Positions 1 through 6,715 of a stretch of 64,000 nt of DNA are shown in pieces. Position 1 is the stretch's first letter; each line of letters opens with the position of its first letter. Both the position numbers and the translations under genes were made by a program. Source of the DNA: Nonlabens ulvanivorans (GTDB lineage: Bacteria > Bacteroidota > Bacteroidia > Flavobacteriales > Flavobacteriaceae); assembly GCF_000732625.1 (NCBI RefSeq), contig NZ_JPJI01000032.1, positions 1,164,193-1,228,192 of the forward strand. Reading direction: 5' to 3'. Under the pieces are notes generated by a model, which saw only the letters and a list, made by a program, of their open reading frames with translations, had not been told where the DNA came from and did not search any database.

Positions 1-762
1 GATTTACCACAGCGCCCTTTGCGTATTGTTTCCTTAGTACCTTCACAAACAGAGCTTCTTGTAGAATTAGGACTTGAAGAATACCTAGTAGGTATTACTA
101 GATTTTGTGAATATCCAACTGGATTAATTGATAAAATAAAAGTGGTAGGTGGTACAAAAAAGGTGATTGCTTCACGTATTTGGGAAGTTCAGCCAGATCT
201 TATCATTTGTAATAAAGAAGAGAACACACAAGAGATTGTTCTAGCTTGTCAAGAAATCGCACCTACATACGTGTCAGATATAGCTCATCTAGATGATGCT
301 ATTGAAATGATTGCAGACATAGGAAAAATGACTGGGACTAGTTTTAAAGCTAAATCGTTAGTGAATAGAATCAAAATAAACTTCAATCATTTTGATAAAG
401 AATCACACAGTGCAGTCAACGCACTATATTTAATATGGAAAAATCCTTACATGACAGTTGGTAGCGATACCTTTATTCATGATATCATGGAGCGTGGTGG
501 TTATAAAAACATCATGGATGGAGCTAGTCGTTATCCAGAATTGACGTTACAAAACATAATTAATTTAAATCCTGAAGTGATTCTGTTCTCATCAGAACCT
601 TATGCTTTTAATGATTTAGATAAGAAGGAAATTGAAGACGCTTTCGCGAAAGCGGAATTAAAAAGTCCCAGATTGTTAACCGTAGATGGGACGTATTTCT
701 CATGGTATGGCAGCCGTTTAAAAGACACACCTAACTATTTCAAACAATTGAATTCTAATTAA
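1..762 (+). CDS. BtuF-like metal-chelate/cobalamin-binding protein, 5'-truncated by the window edge
   Basis: The reading frame is open from base 1 and the residues before position 19 (DLPQRP) continue the usual family N-terminus, so the true start lies upstream of the window and the in-frame TTG at 19 is not a believable start. The protein has the helical-backbone metal receptor fold seen in BtuF and related substrate-binding proteins: RIVSLVPSQTELLVELGL at the N-terminus, the conserved G-T-K region, and a C-terminal lobe with PELTLQNIINLNPEVIL. The family binds corrinoids or iron chelates for an ABC importer; the ligand cannot be told from sequence. No signal peptide is visible because the start is missing. 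Codons 207-213 of the open frame contain a copy of the dispersed palindrome (DAFAKAE). It converges on the next gene with an 8-base overlap. Confidence 0.8.
   Translation, partial: DLPQRPLRIVSLVPSQTELLVELGLEEYLVGITRFCEYPTGLIDKIKVVGGTKKVIASRIWEVQPDLIICNKEENTQEIVLACQEIAPTYVSDIAHLDDAIEMIADIGKMTGTSFKAKSLVNRIKINFNHFDKESHSAVNALYLIWKNPYMTVGSDTFIHDIMERGGYKNIMDGASRYPELTLQNIINLNPEVILFSSEPYAFNDLDKKEIEDAFAKAELKSPRLLTVDGTYFSWYGSRLKDTPNYFKQLNSN
639..654. repeat. Dispersed palindrome copy 1 (AFAKA frame)
   Basis: Perfect 16-base palindrome CGCTTTCGCGAAAGCG inside the BtuF-like gene, read as D-A-F-A-K-A-E near the C-terminus. One of 15 copies of the core GCTTTCGCGAAAGC in the window. Confidence 0.95.
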
Positions 763-925
763 ATAGTGTTTGTTTGAGCTGAATAATTTCTGCTTTAAGC
801 TGTTCTGCTTTTTTAAGAATAACCTGGCTGCGATCTCTATCTTTTAAGGCTACTTGAAACGATTTTCTTATCATAGAACAATACAAACGCTCTTTCTTGT
901 ACAAATCTAAAGTGCGGTCACTCAT
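755..925 (-). CDS. Small hypothetical protein, 56 aa
   Basis: A short, charged, probably helical protein beginning MSDRTLDLYKKERLY and ending in a heptad-like helix (KKAEQLKAEIIQLKQTLF). I do not recognise a named family. An upstream in-frame ATG at 949 would give 8 extra residues, but a perfect TAATTTTG promoter element lies at 947-954, so transcription should start at about 940 and only the ATG at 925 would be in the message. The stop overlaps the end of the convergent BtuF-like gene by 8 bases. A role cannot be assigned. Confidence 0.6.
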   Translation of the reverse strand: MSDRTLDLYKKERLYCSMIRKSFQVALKDRDRSQVILKKAEQLKAEIIQLKQTLFN

Positions 926-946
926 TTTATTTTTTAATTTAGAAAA

Positions 947-954
947 CAAAATTA
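947..954 (-). promoter_or_regulatory. Flavobacterial -7 promoter element TAATTTTG
   Basis: On the minus strand the bases read TAATTTTG, an exact match to the Bacteroidota TAnnTTTG -7 element, 21 bases before the ATG at 925. No convincing -33 TTG at standard spacing. It decides the start of the small downstream gene. Confidence 0.5.
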
Positions 955-1047
955 AATTTAGTCTGTCTATTTATTTCCCCATTTAAAGTTAATAACGGTT
1001 AACAAAATATCAATTGTGAGTTTGTTCACAAATAATATTTCATAAAA

Positions 1048-1079
1048 AAAAAGGCTGCTTCAGTAGAAACAGCCTTTTT
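1048..1079. terminator. Bidirectional hairpin terminator
   Basis: GGCTG (1053-1057) pairs with CAGCC (1070-1074), extended by A-runs and T-runs on the two sides (AAAAA 1048-1052, TTTTT 1075-1079). It lies in the 335-base stretch 950-1284, which holds no ORF I can support: only this hairpin, a second one at 1163-1188 and the promoter of the small gene. Confidence 0.7.
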
Positions 1080-1162
1080 AAAATCCCCTTAATGATGTCG
1101 AAACATACATTTACTAGACGTTAATCTTCTTAAAAGGTTGCGTGAGATTTTAAATAAAAAAA

Positions 1163-1188
1163 AGAAACCATCAAAATAGATGGTTTCT
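1163..1188 (-). terminator. Rho-independent terminator of the DUF4197 gene
   Basis: Perfect 10-base stem AGAAACCATC / GATGGTTTCT with a 6-base loop; on the minus strand it is followed by an 8-T run. It lies about 100 bases past the stop of the DUF4197 gene. Confidence 0.75.
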
Positions 1189-1284
1189 CCTTTCAACTAA
1201 CCCATAATAACGCTCCAATAGCAGGGCAAATTTCAATAAATTTCTTATTAGACGAGTTAACTGATTGTAAAAAGTCTGTTACAT

Positions 1285-1995
1285 TTAATCTTGTAGAGCA
1301 AATACACGTTGTAATAAATCTGTACCTCTGGAAGATACTTTGCTACGTATTTCTATTTCTTCTTGAGCAATCATTTTATAAACTCCTTCAAGTGCCTTTT
1401 GAGTAACATAATCTGTAAGGTCTGGATTTACATCACTAGTTAATGGTAAAGAATTGTATTTATTTATAGCACCAGACCATAGTTCTGTTGCGCCTACTTC
1501 ACCTAATTTATTATTAATAATAGGACTGAATTTTGCATACAACGCCTGTTGTGTTGCATTTTCAAGATAAGAGGTCGCAGCACGCTGATCACCTAATAAA
1601 ATCTGTTTTGCATCATTAAAAGATATTCCTTTTACAGCATCAACAAATATAGGAAGAGCTTCTTTTGTAGCATCCTCGGCAGCACGATTAAGAAGTTTGA
1701 GACCTTCATCTGCAACACTAGATAAACCTATTTTACGTAAACCATCATCTACTTTTTGTAATTCTTCTGGTAATAGAATTTTAACCAGTTCATTTCTATA
1801 GAAACCATCTGTAGCCATGAGTTTAGAAACTTCCTTGTCAATTCCTTGATCAAGAGCTTGTCTAAGTCCATTACCTATATCTGCTTGAGATAAAACACCG
1901 CCACTACCTGATGGTATACTATTAACAATTTCATTGAGACTACCGCAACTGTTAAAACTAATAGCGATGGTTAAAAGGATTATGATCTTTTTCAT
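1285..1995 (-). CDS. DUF4197 domain lipoprotein
   Basis: A 236-residue protein with a lipoprotein signal peptide (MKKIIILLTIAISFNSC, lipobox Cys at 17), so it should be lipid-anchored in the periplasm or outer membrane. The rest matches DUF4197: IGNGLRQALDQGIDKEVSKL, the DGFYRNELVKILLPEEL segment, and a C-terminal YVTQKALEGVYKMIAQEE region. The family is helical and its function is unknown. It is transcribed alone: a TATCTTTG promoter element lies 16-23 bases upstream and a strong terminator follows. The divergent gene on the other side is also a lipoprotein. Confidence 0.85.
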   Translation of the reverse strand: MKKIIILLTIAISFNSCGSLNEIVNSIPSGSGGVLSQADIGNGLRQALDQGIDKEVSKLMATDGFYRNELVKILLPEELQKVDDGLRKIGLSSVADEGLKLLNRAAEDATKEALPIFVDAVKGISFNDAKQILLGDQRAATSYLENATQQALYAKFSPIINNKLGEVGATELWSGAINKYNSLPLTSDVNPDLTDYVTQKALEGVYKMIAQEEIEIRSKVSSRGTDLLQRVFALQD

Positions 1996-2010
1996 TTATA
2001 ATATTTTTCA

Positions 2011-2018
2011 CAAAGATA
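2011..2018 (-). promoter_or_regulatory. -7 promoter element TATCTTTG for the DUF4197 gene
   Basis: Exact TAnnTTTG match on the minus strand, 15 bases before the ATG at 1995. Lies in the 109-base divergent region shared with the lipoprotein gene at 2105. Confidence 0.5.
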
Positions 2019-2104
2019 AAATATATGTTCTGTATCGTGTTTTTTTAATCGTTATTAGTTTAGCATGCTTTTTGATAACAGATGAACAACCAAAAATTAA
2101 TGTT

Positions 2105-2662
2105 ATGAAACAATTTTTCACACTTCTATTAATGACTTTTTTTATTTCTAGTTGTTATACCTCAAATAGTCTAGCTAAAAGAATTAATGAAAATCCAATG
2201 GTACTCACACCTACTGCACTAACTGGATTGTATGAGAATAGAATTGAAGGAGATGATGAGAATAGTCTGTGGAACGACTTATGTCTTCATAATAAAGATA
2301 AAAAGCAAAATATAGCTGAAGGAAATCAAGTCTTTCTATCATATACTAAAGGAAATGAAATCACAGCCGAGCTGTACCAAGGGGAATTTTTAATAGACAC
2401 CATGACATTACCAGGTAAGCCCAAGGATAAATTTTTTACCATAAGAAAAGGAAGCCATTTCTTTTCTTTGATTTTTTTGACTTCAATCCAAAGCAAAAAA
2501 ACGATTTTAGGTAATGATGCAAATGCAGATTTATTAGTAGCGCAAGGTCATTCACACAAAACCATGCTGATGGAAGATGAAGCCATAGATGACGCAGAGA
2601 TTTTCACAGCAGTTTACTTAAGAAGAAGTGAGCAAAGACCTGATAGAAAGGTGTTAAAATAA
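2105..2662 (+). CDS. Hypothetical lipoprotein, 185 aa
   Basis: The open frame extends upstream to 1934, but that part overlaps the divergent DUF4197 gene. The ATG at 2105 starts a proper lipoprotein signal (MKQFFTLLLMTFFISSC, Cys 17), so I use it. The mature part has no family I can name; it contains a short GNQVFLSYTKGNEITAELYQGEFL stretch that looks like beta structure. It ends at a bidirectional terminator shared with the convergent DUF6268 gene. Confidence 0.7.
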   Translation: MKQFFTLLLMTFFISSCYTSNSLAKRINENPMVLTPTALTGLYENRIEGDDENSLWNDLCLHNKDKKQNIAEGNQVFLSYTKGNEITAELYQGEFLIDTMTLPGKPKDKFFTIRKGSHFFSLIFLTSIQSKKTILGNDANADLLVAQGHSHKTMLMEDEAIDDAEIFTAVYLRRSEQRPDRKVLK

Positions 2663-2694
2663 AAACACCTTAAGTTTTTAAGTTTAAGGTGTTT
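2663..2694. terminator. Bidirectional terminator between convergent genes
   Basis: Perfect 11-base stem AAACACCTTAA / TTAAGGTGTTT with a 10-base loop, A/T-rich on both sides, immediately after the stop at 2662 and 23 bases from the stop of the minus-strand gene. Confidence 0.8.
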
Positions 2695-2716
2695 AAATTA
2701 TTTGGTATGTGTCAAA

Positions 2717-3604
2717 TTACAAATTAAGTCTATATATCGCATCAAAACCAAAATATACACTGCTATCAAATTCATTATTTAGTCGTGCTCGATCATCTCC
2801 ATTAACTTGAATCGTTAAGATTTGTGCACCTATCCTGTCACCAGAATTATAAAGACCATAATCTGTAGTATCTAGACCTGCCTTGGCTCTTAATATGAAT
2901 TTATCATCCATTAAAGAGTAAGAGGCATATAAACCACCGCGTATGGATTCTTCTTGTACATAGCGATCAGTTAATCCTAGATTGTATGATTTAACAGATG
3001 TACGTAAATCAGCTCCTAAGCTGAATTTTTTAGTCACGTTATAGTTTGCCTCCATACGTATAGGGAAGGCAGCATCTATGTAAAATTTATTATTAGGCGT
3101 TCTATAATACACTCCAAGCAATGGAGTAATGATTGTACCAAACTCTTCTGAAGAGCTATACAAACCATACTTTGTTCTGAATCTATTTTTATGCCTGTAT
3201 TCCAGTAATGCGATAGCGCCTATTTGAAAATCTTGACTTGCAACTTCATTAAGATTAGAAGCTATTTTAGGTAATAACAGATAGGTTCCAGTCCATTTTT
3301 TAGAATGATAAACTTTTGCGCCTAAATTAATTCGAGTCATTATTAAATTTTCTCTTGATAGTCCATTGCTTAAAACAAGGCTCGAATTCTCGGCTGTAAG
3401 ACCTGTAATTAAAATAGTCTTATCATTAATCGGAGTCGGAAGAAGAAATTCAAGATTGACATTAGTAATGTTAGTCTCGTGAGTTTGTTCTAAATCTTCT
3501 AGGGTAGTATTAGAGATATTAATACGTGCAATGTCCAAATAGTTCTGTGCCGTTGCAATGCTTAATCCTAGAAGAGCAATAATAAAAGTTAATTGATTTT
3601 TCAT
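2717..3604 (-). CDS. DUF6268-type outer-membrane beta-barrel protein
   Basis: A 295-residue protein with a Sec signal peptide (MKNQLTFIIALLGLSIATA, then QN). The mature part alternates short amphipathic strands, for example TRINLGAKVYHSKKWTGTYLLLPK and RGGLYASYSLMDDKFILRAKAG, and it ends in an aromatic/hydrophobic terminal strand (FGFDAIYRLNL), all typical of an outer-membrane barrel. I recognise it as the DUF6268 type found in Flavobacteriia. Substrate or function is unknown. It is monocistronic: -7 element upstream, shared terminator downstream. Confidence 0.75.
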   Translation of the reverse strand: MKNQLTFIIALLGLSIATAQNYLDIARINISNTTLEDLEQTHETNITNVNLEFLLPTPINDKTILITGLTAENSSLVLSNGLSRENLIMTRINLGAKVYHSKKWTGTYLLLPKIASNLNEVASQDFQIGAIALLEYRHKNRFRTKYGLYSSSEEFGTIITPLLGVYYRTPNNKFYIDAAFPIRMEANYNVTKKFSLGADLRTSVKSYNLGLTDRYVQEESIRGGLYASYSLMDDKFILRAKAGLDTTDYGLYNSGDRIGAQILTIQVNGDDRARLNNEFDSSVYFGFDAIYRLNL

Positions 3605-3626
3605 ATAAATAGGGATATGTTAAAAT

Positions 3627-3634
3627 CAAAAATA
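3627..3634 (-). promoter_or_regulatory. -7 promoter element TATTTTTG for the barrel protein gene
   Basis: Exact TAnnTTTG match on the minus strand, 22 bases before the ATG at 3604. No -33 element at normal distance. Confidence 0.4.
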
Positions 3635-3710
3635 TTAAAACAGTAACTAGAAATAACGAAAAACTCATTTTTATTATCAATTTTTTGCTTAATTAATAAT
3701 TTTATAAACA

Positions 3711-3747
3711 AAAAAACCTCAAAACGTTAAGGGTTTTGAGGTTTTTT
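3711..3747 (-). terminator. Strong terminator after DUF6952/thioredoxin genes
   Basis: Perfect 15-base stem AAAAAACCTCAAAAC / GTTTTGAGGTTTTTT with a 7-base loop, 17 bases past the stop of the DUF6952 gene. Confidence 0.85.
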
Positions 3748-3764
3748 AATAATAATTTTAAACG

Positions 3765-4013
3765 TTATTGATCTATAGATCCCATAACTTTTTGTGCGAA
3801 AGCATTTGCGGCTTCTATTCCGCTCATACCTTGTGCAACATTAGCGTGTACTTCTAGAGCACCACATATATTGGTAATTAATTCACCTACTACATCCATT
3901 TCCTCTTCAGTTACAGACCTGTGTTCTGAAAAATGTTCTAGAACCTCTAGAGTTGCTTCTAATTGTTCTGGAGTAGTACCTTTTTGTAAATGTCTAATTA
4001 TTGGTAACTTCAT
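3765..4013 (-). CDS. DUF6952-type small protein, 82 aa
   Basis: A small protein (MKLPIIRHLQKGTTPEQLEATLEVLEHFSEH) that I associate with the flavobacterial DUF6952 family; this is from memory of the family pattern and not a strict motif. It has a single Cys in NICGALEVH. Its start overlaps the thioredoxin-family gene upstream by 20 bases, so the two are co-transcribed and probably translationally coupled. The linkage to a thioredoxin and a peroxiredoxin suggests a role in thiol homeostasis, which is inference only. Confidence 0.65.
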   Translation of the reverse strand: MKLPIIRHLQKGTTPEQLEATLEVLEHFSEHRSVTEEEMDVVGELITNICGALEVHANVAQGMSGIEAANAFAQKVMGSIDQ

Positions 4014-4305
4014 GTACTAAGTCTTTAAGATTTTCAAATTTGTTAGTTTGTACTTGATTTACAAAAGAACCGCCTTTGAAAGTTGCAAACGTAGGTAGGT
4101 TATCTACAGTTGCCATTTTACGTGATTCTGGGAATTTTTCTGCATCTACTAATAAGAATCTAGTATTCTCATTTTCGGCAGCAAGTTTTTTAAATTTAGG
4201 CTTCATTAAGCGGCAGTTACCACACCAGCTAGCCATATATTGTACAACTACAGTATCGTTGTTTGCAACGATTTCCTGTAGGTTATCTTGATCTAAAGTT
4301 TGCAT
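3994..4305 (-). CDS. Thioredoxin-family protein
   Basis: A 103-residue cytoplasmic protein with the thioredoxin fold and the redox-active motif W-C-G-N-C (Cys 28 and 31) followed by RLMKP, and the cis-Pro region NLPTFATFKGG. The GN dipeptide differs from the GP of classical thioredoxin A, as in several thioredoxin-like proteins linked to peroxiredoxins. It likely reduces the adjacent peroxiredoxin, with electrons from a thioredoxin reductase such as the one at 11620. It lies 76 bases downstream of the peroxiredoxin gene, separated from it by a terminator-like hairpin, so it may be read at a lower level. Confidence 0.88.
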   Translation of the reverse strand: MQTLDQDNLQEIVANNDTVVVQYMASWCGNCRLMKPKFKKLAAENENTRFLLVDAEKFPESRKMATVDNLPTFATFKGGSFVNQVQTNKFENLKDLVHEVTNN

Positions 4306-4322
4306 ATGATACTATATTATAA

Positions 4323-4364
4323 AAACACAACAGATCTCTTTTAAAGAAACGACCTGTTGTGTTT
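4323..4364 (-). terminator. Terminator/attenuator between peroxiredoxin and thioredoxin genes
   Basis: Perfect 11-base stem AAACACAACAG / CTGTTGTGTTT with a 20-base loop; on the minus strand it is followed by a short T-rich tail (TTTTTATA). It could end most peroxiredoxin transcripts and let a fraction through to the thioredoxin gene. Confidence 0.6.
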
Positions 4365-4381
4365 CTTAATTAATTTAATAA

Positions 4382-5017
4382 TTAGTTTTGAGAAAGGTAA
4401 GCGGCAGTTCCTTTACGATCTGCACTCATTGCGTCTTTTCCTTCTTCCCAGTTTGCAGGACATACTTCACCATTCTTTTGAACGTGAGTGTAAGCATCAA
4501 TCATTCTTAAGAATTCATTTACGTTACGACCTACTGGCATGTGGTTCACACCTTCATGAAATACGGTACCTTCTTCATCAATAAGATATGTCGCACGGAA
4601 AGTTACGTTATCTCCTTTAAGGATATAACCTTCTAAGTCATCATTGTACTCTTCTTCTACATCTAGGATATCTAGCATGTTTGCAAGGTTACGGTTAGAG
4701 TCTGCAAGAATTGGGTAAGTTACACCTTCAATTCCACCATCATCTTTTGCAGTATTCAACCATGCAAAGTGTACTTCTGGAGTATCACATGAAGCACCAA
4801 TTACGATAGTGTTTCTTTTTTCAAATTCACCTAATGCAGTTTGAAAAGCATGTAATTCAGTAGGGCATACGAAAGTGAAATCTTTAGGATACCAAAAAAG
4901 TAATACTTTCTTATTCTTATTTTTTGCTTCTTCAAGAACGTTTAATTTAAACGTATCTCCCATTTCGTTCATTGCGTCTACATCGATACTTGGAAACTGT
5001 CTTCCTACTATTGCCAT
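4382..5017 (-). CDS. Peroxiredoxin (AhpC/TSA 2-Cys type)
   Basis: A 211-residue thiol peroxidase that reduces hydrogen peroxide and organic peroxides. The peroxidatic Cys 51 is in FTFVCPTELHAF and the resolving Cys 186 in GEVCPANW near the C-terminus; the catalytic Arg region and the PVGRNVNEFLRM segment are conserved. An open frame reaches back to an ATG at 5056, but a TACTTTTG promoter element lies at 5054-5061, so the message should start at about 5047 and the ATG at 5017 (MAIVGRQFPS) is the start. An inverted repeat at 5099-5118 is a candidate peroxide-sensing operator. Part of a redox cluster with the thioredoxin and DUF6952 genes. Confidence 0.93.
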   Translation of the reverse strand: MAIVGRQFPSIDVDAMNEMGDTFKLNVLEEAKNKNKKVLLFWYPKDFTFVCPTELHAFQTALGEFEKRNTIVIGASCDTPEVHFAWLNTAKDDGGIEGVTYPILADSNRNLANMLDILDVEEEYNDDLEGYILKGDNVTFRATYLIDEEGTVFHEGVNHMPVGRNVNEFLRMIDAYTHVQKNGEVCPANWEEGKDAMSADRKGTAAYLSQN

Positions 5018-5053
5018 TGTTGTTAGTTTTAAATTGTGTTGTTTTTCAGGCTG

Positions 5054-5061
5054 CAAAAGTA
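5054..5061 (-). promoter_or_regulatory. -7 promoter element TACTTTTG of the peroxiredoxin gene
   Basis: Exact TAnnTTTG match on the minus strand, 36 bases before the ATG at 5017. Its position rules out the more upstream ATG at 5056. Confidence 0.55.
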
Positions 5062-5098
5062 GTTCAGAGCGACGGTTTTTTAATGTGTTTTACAATCT

Positions 5099-5118
5099 TA
5101 TAACATAATAGTGTTATA
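5099..5118. promoter_or_regulatory. Inverted repeat, candidate operator of the peroxiredoxin gene
   Basis: TATAACA (5099-5105) and TGTTATA (5112-5118) form a perfect 7-6-7 inverted repeat about 37 bases upstream of the -7 element. Placement and AT-rich dyad shape suit a PerR/OxyR-like regulator, but the regulator is not in the window and the link is inference. Confidence 0.35.
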
Positions 5119-5163
5119 GGTTATGATTATAGTAGGTGAAACCTGTAATAGTCTAAGGTTATT

Positions 5164-5661
5164 TTACCAAATGATTTTTACAGAGTTGATCGTGTCATTA
5201 TCAATTACTTGTGGTTGTTCATCAATAGCGATAAACCCATTAGTTTTAATATCTTTCAGATTTACTGTATCCCTAAAAACTTTAGTATAATGGTAATAAA
5301 ATTCATAATTCATTTGATCTGCTGGATATTCTTGATCAGGTTTTTCAATGGAGTGTAGTTCTATGTATTTGAACACTGAACCATGAGGGATTTTAAAAGG
5401 AGCATTTTCCTTGAAAATCATATTAATGCTATCGGCTTTAGACCTGATTTTATGGGCCTCAATAACATCTTTAAATTCGGTACGTATCATTTCCTCATAA
5501 AATAATACTTTACGCATTGTTAAATCTGCTTCGTTTATAGGAGCGTTTGTTTTTACTTCATTAATAAAATCAGAATCATCAATTTCACCTTCTGATGAAT
5601 TATTGTTATTCTTACAGGAAGAAAATAATATTAAAATAAATATTAAGGTCCAATTTCTCAT
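5164..5661 (-). CDS. Hypothetical lipoprotein, 165 aa
   Basis: Lipoprotein signal MRNWTLIFILILFSSC with the lipobox Cys at 16, then an Asn/Ser/acidic linker (KNNNNSSEGEIDDSD) that should extend the protein away from the membrane. The remainder is unfamiliar. Its start codon overlaps the stop of the upstream membrane protein gene by 4 bases (ATGA-type overlap), which indicates one operon and translational coupling, and suggests that the two products act together at the inner face of the periplasm. Confidence 0.7.
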   Translation of the reverse strand: MRNWTLIFILILFSSCKNNNNSSEGEIDDSDFINEVKTNAPINEADLTMRKVLFYEEMIRTEFKDVIEAHKIRSKADSINMIFKENAPFKIPHGSVFKYIELHSIEKPDQEYPADQMNYEFYYHYTKVFRDTVNLKDIKTNGFIAIDEQPQVIDNDTINSVKIIW

Positions 5662-6599
5662 GACTTAATGCGGTATTTTATTTTCTTGATTTGTTCCCCA
5701 GCATATTCAGTATCGACTATTAATAGCTTTTTCAAGCTTTGTGTAGGAGTGGTGAGTTTATCAATAAATTGTTGTTTGTCATAAATAGTTACACCTATTT
5801 CATAAGGTAATAATTCCATAACAATAACGTCATTATGTAATAGTTGGTTAAGTTGTCTTCTTCGGTTTTTTAAACTTCTGATGTCGCCATTAGAATAATA
5901 ATCAAGCATTAAAGCATAATCATCGGGTTTTAAATAAATATCTCTACTTACCAGACGTTCTAGATTAAGGCTTAATGTATCATTTTTATAATATGGAGAT
6001 TCAATAATAAATGTGTTGTTTTTAGAATCACTTTTCCCAGAAAAACAACCATCCTCATTAACCTCAATTCGTTCTTTTTGATTCGTGTTAATTCTGTAAA
6101 TCGTAAATGGGACATTTTTTATAGCCTCTTTTCTATAAAAATCCTTTAAGCAAAAGTTGTAATCATATTCTTTATTACTTAGGACTATATAAGTGATAGC
6201 CATTCCTGCGATTGTGATTATTACTTTTAATAGAATCTTTAAAACATTTTCAATGGAGCTGCTTGTGTCATTCTTTAAAGCTGTACTATAATCGGGCATG
6301 AGGTAGTCTTCATTCGCTTTCGCGAAAGCGGACCAATGATCACATCCTGCATATACAGATAGCATATTGAGAATATCTATTCTAGGTAACTTTTTCGGCT
6401 CGTTTTTTATATAAGTGTAGAACCATTTTTCGCTGACGCTGCTTCCTGTTTTAGACCTCAAATCATCTTGAAAATTGATGATGTCTTGACCTTTCCAATC
6501 TTTCATAATAGACTGTTGAGGGGAATAAGTCTCTCTGAATTTAAGAGAAACCTGTTCTAAGAGCAGATTAAATAATAAGAGGTCTGTTATACTATTCAT
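5658..6599 (-). CDS. Membrane protein with conserved flavobacterial N-terminal domain
   Basis: A 313-residue protein with a cytoplasmic N-terminal region of about 100 residues (KDWKGQDIINFQDDL, SEKWFYTYIKN, LPRIDILNMLSVYAGC), one transmembrane helix at about 121-141 (VLKILLKVIITIAGMAITYIVL), and an extracytoplasmic C-terminal part of about 170 residues. I have seen this N-terminal pattern in other flavobacterial proteins fused to a membrane helix and a variable C-terminus, but do not know a function. A dispersed palindrome copy is read as HWSAFAKANED in the N-terminal domain. It is the first gene of a two-gene operon with a lipoprotein. The divergent intergenic region contains an 11-bp direct-repeat array. 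Confidence 0.65.
   Translation of the reverse strand: MNSITDLLLFNLLLEQVSLKFRETYSPQQSIMKDWKGQDIINFQDDLRSKTGSSVSEKWFYTYIKNEPKKLPRIDILNMLSVYAGCDHWSAFAKANEDYLMPDYSTALKNDTSSSIENVLKILLKVIITIAGMAITYIVLSNKEYDYNFCLKDFYRKEAIKNVPFTIYRINTNQKERIEVNEDGCFSGKSDSKNNTFIIESPYYKNDTLSLNLERLVSRDIYLKPDDYALMLDYYSNGDIRSLKNRRRQLNQLLHNDVIVMELLPYEIGVTIYDKQQFIDKLTTPTQSLKKLLIVDTEYAGEQIKKIKYRIKS
6315..6330. repeat. Dispersed palindrome copy 2 (AFAKA frame)
   Basis: Full 16-base palindrome, read on the minus strand as S-A-F-A-K-A-N in the membrane protein gene. Confidence 0.95.
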
Positions 6600-6635
6600 A
6601 GGTTGTACAGCACTAAAATAGCTCTTGTAATATAG

Positions 6636-6668
6636 TTTACAAAGGTTTTACAAGAGTATTACAAATAG
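6636..6668. promoter_or_regulatory. Three 11-bp direct repeats, candidate response-regulator operator
   Basis: Units TTTACAAAGGT, TTTACAAGAGT and ATTACAAATAG follow each other without gaps, keeping TTACAA at exactly 11-base steps (6637, 6648, 6659). An inverted copy TTGTAA lies at 6625-6630, giving also a 9-base dyad CTCTTGTAA/TTACAAGAG. Eleven-base direct repeats are the hallmark of OmpR/PhoB-type binding sites. It lies between the divergent genes at 6599 and 6716 and could serve either. Confidence 0.45.
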
Positions 6669-6715
6669 ATTTTTACATGGCTCAATAGGTTTGTTAGGAA
6701 TTAAAAAATCATCTT

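Noticed and set aside
19-762. TTG at 19 as the start of the BtuF-like gene
   Set aside because: The frame is open to base 1 and the residues before 19 continue the family, so the gene is simply cut by the window edge.
910-918. AAGTGCGGT, identical to the Pasteurellaceae uptake signal 9-mer
   Set aside because: I noticed only this copy, it lies in the coding sequence of a small gene, and the organism is not a Pasteurellaceae; coincidence.
1934-2104. N-terminal extension of the lipoprotein gene at 2105
   Set aside because: It overlaps the divergent DUF4197 gene and its promoter, and it would bury the lipoprotein signal.
3781-3815. A sixteenth, degenerate palindrome in the DUF6952 gene (AFAQK)
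   Set aside because: The peptide resembles AFAKA, but the DNA (TTTGTGCGAAAGC on the plus strand) breaks the dyad, so I do not count it.
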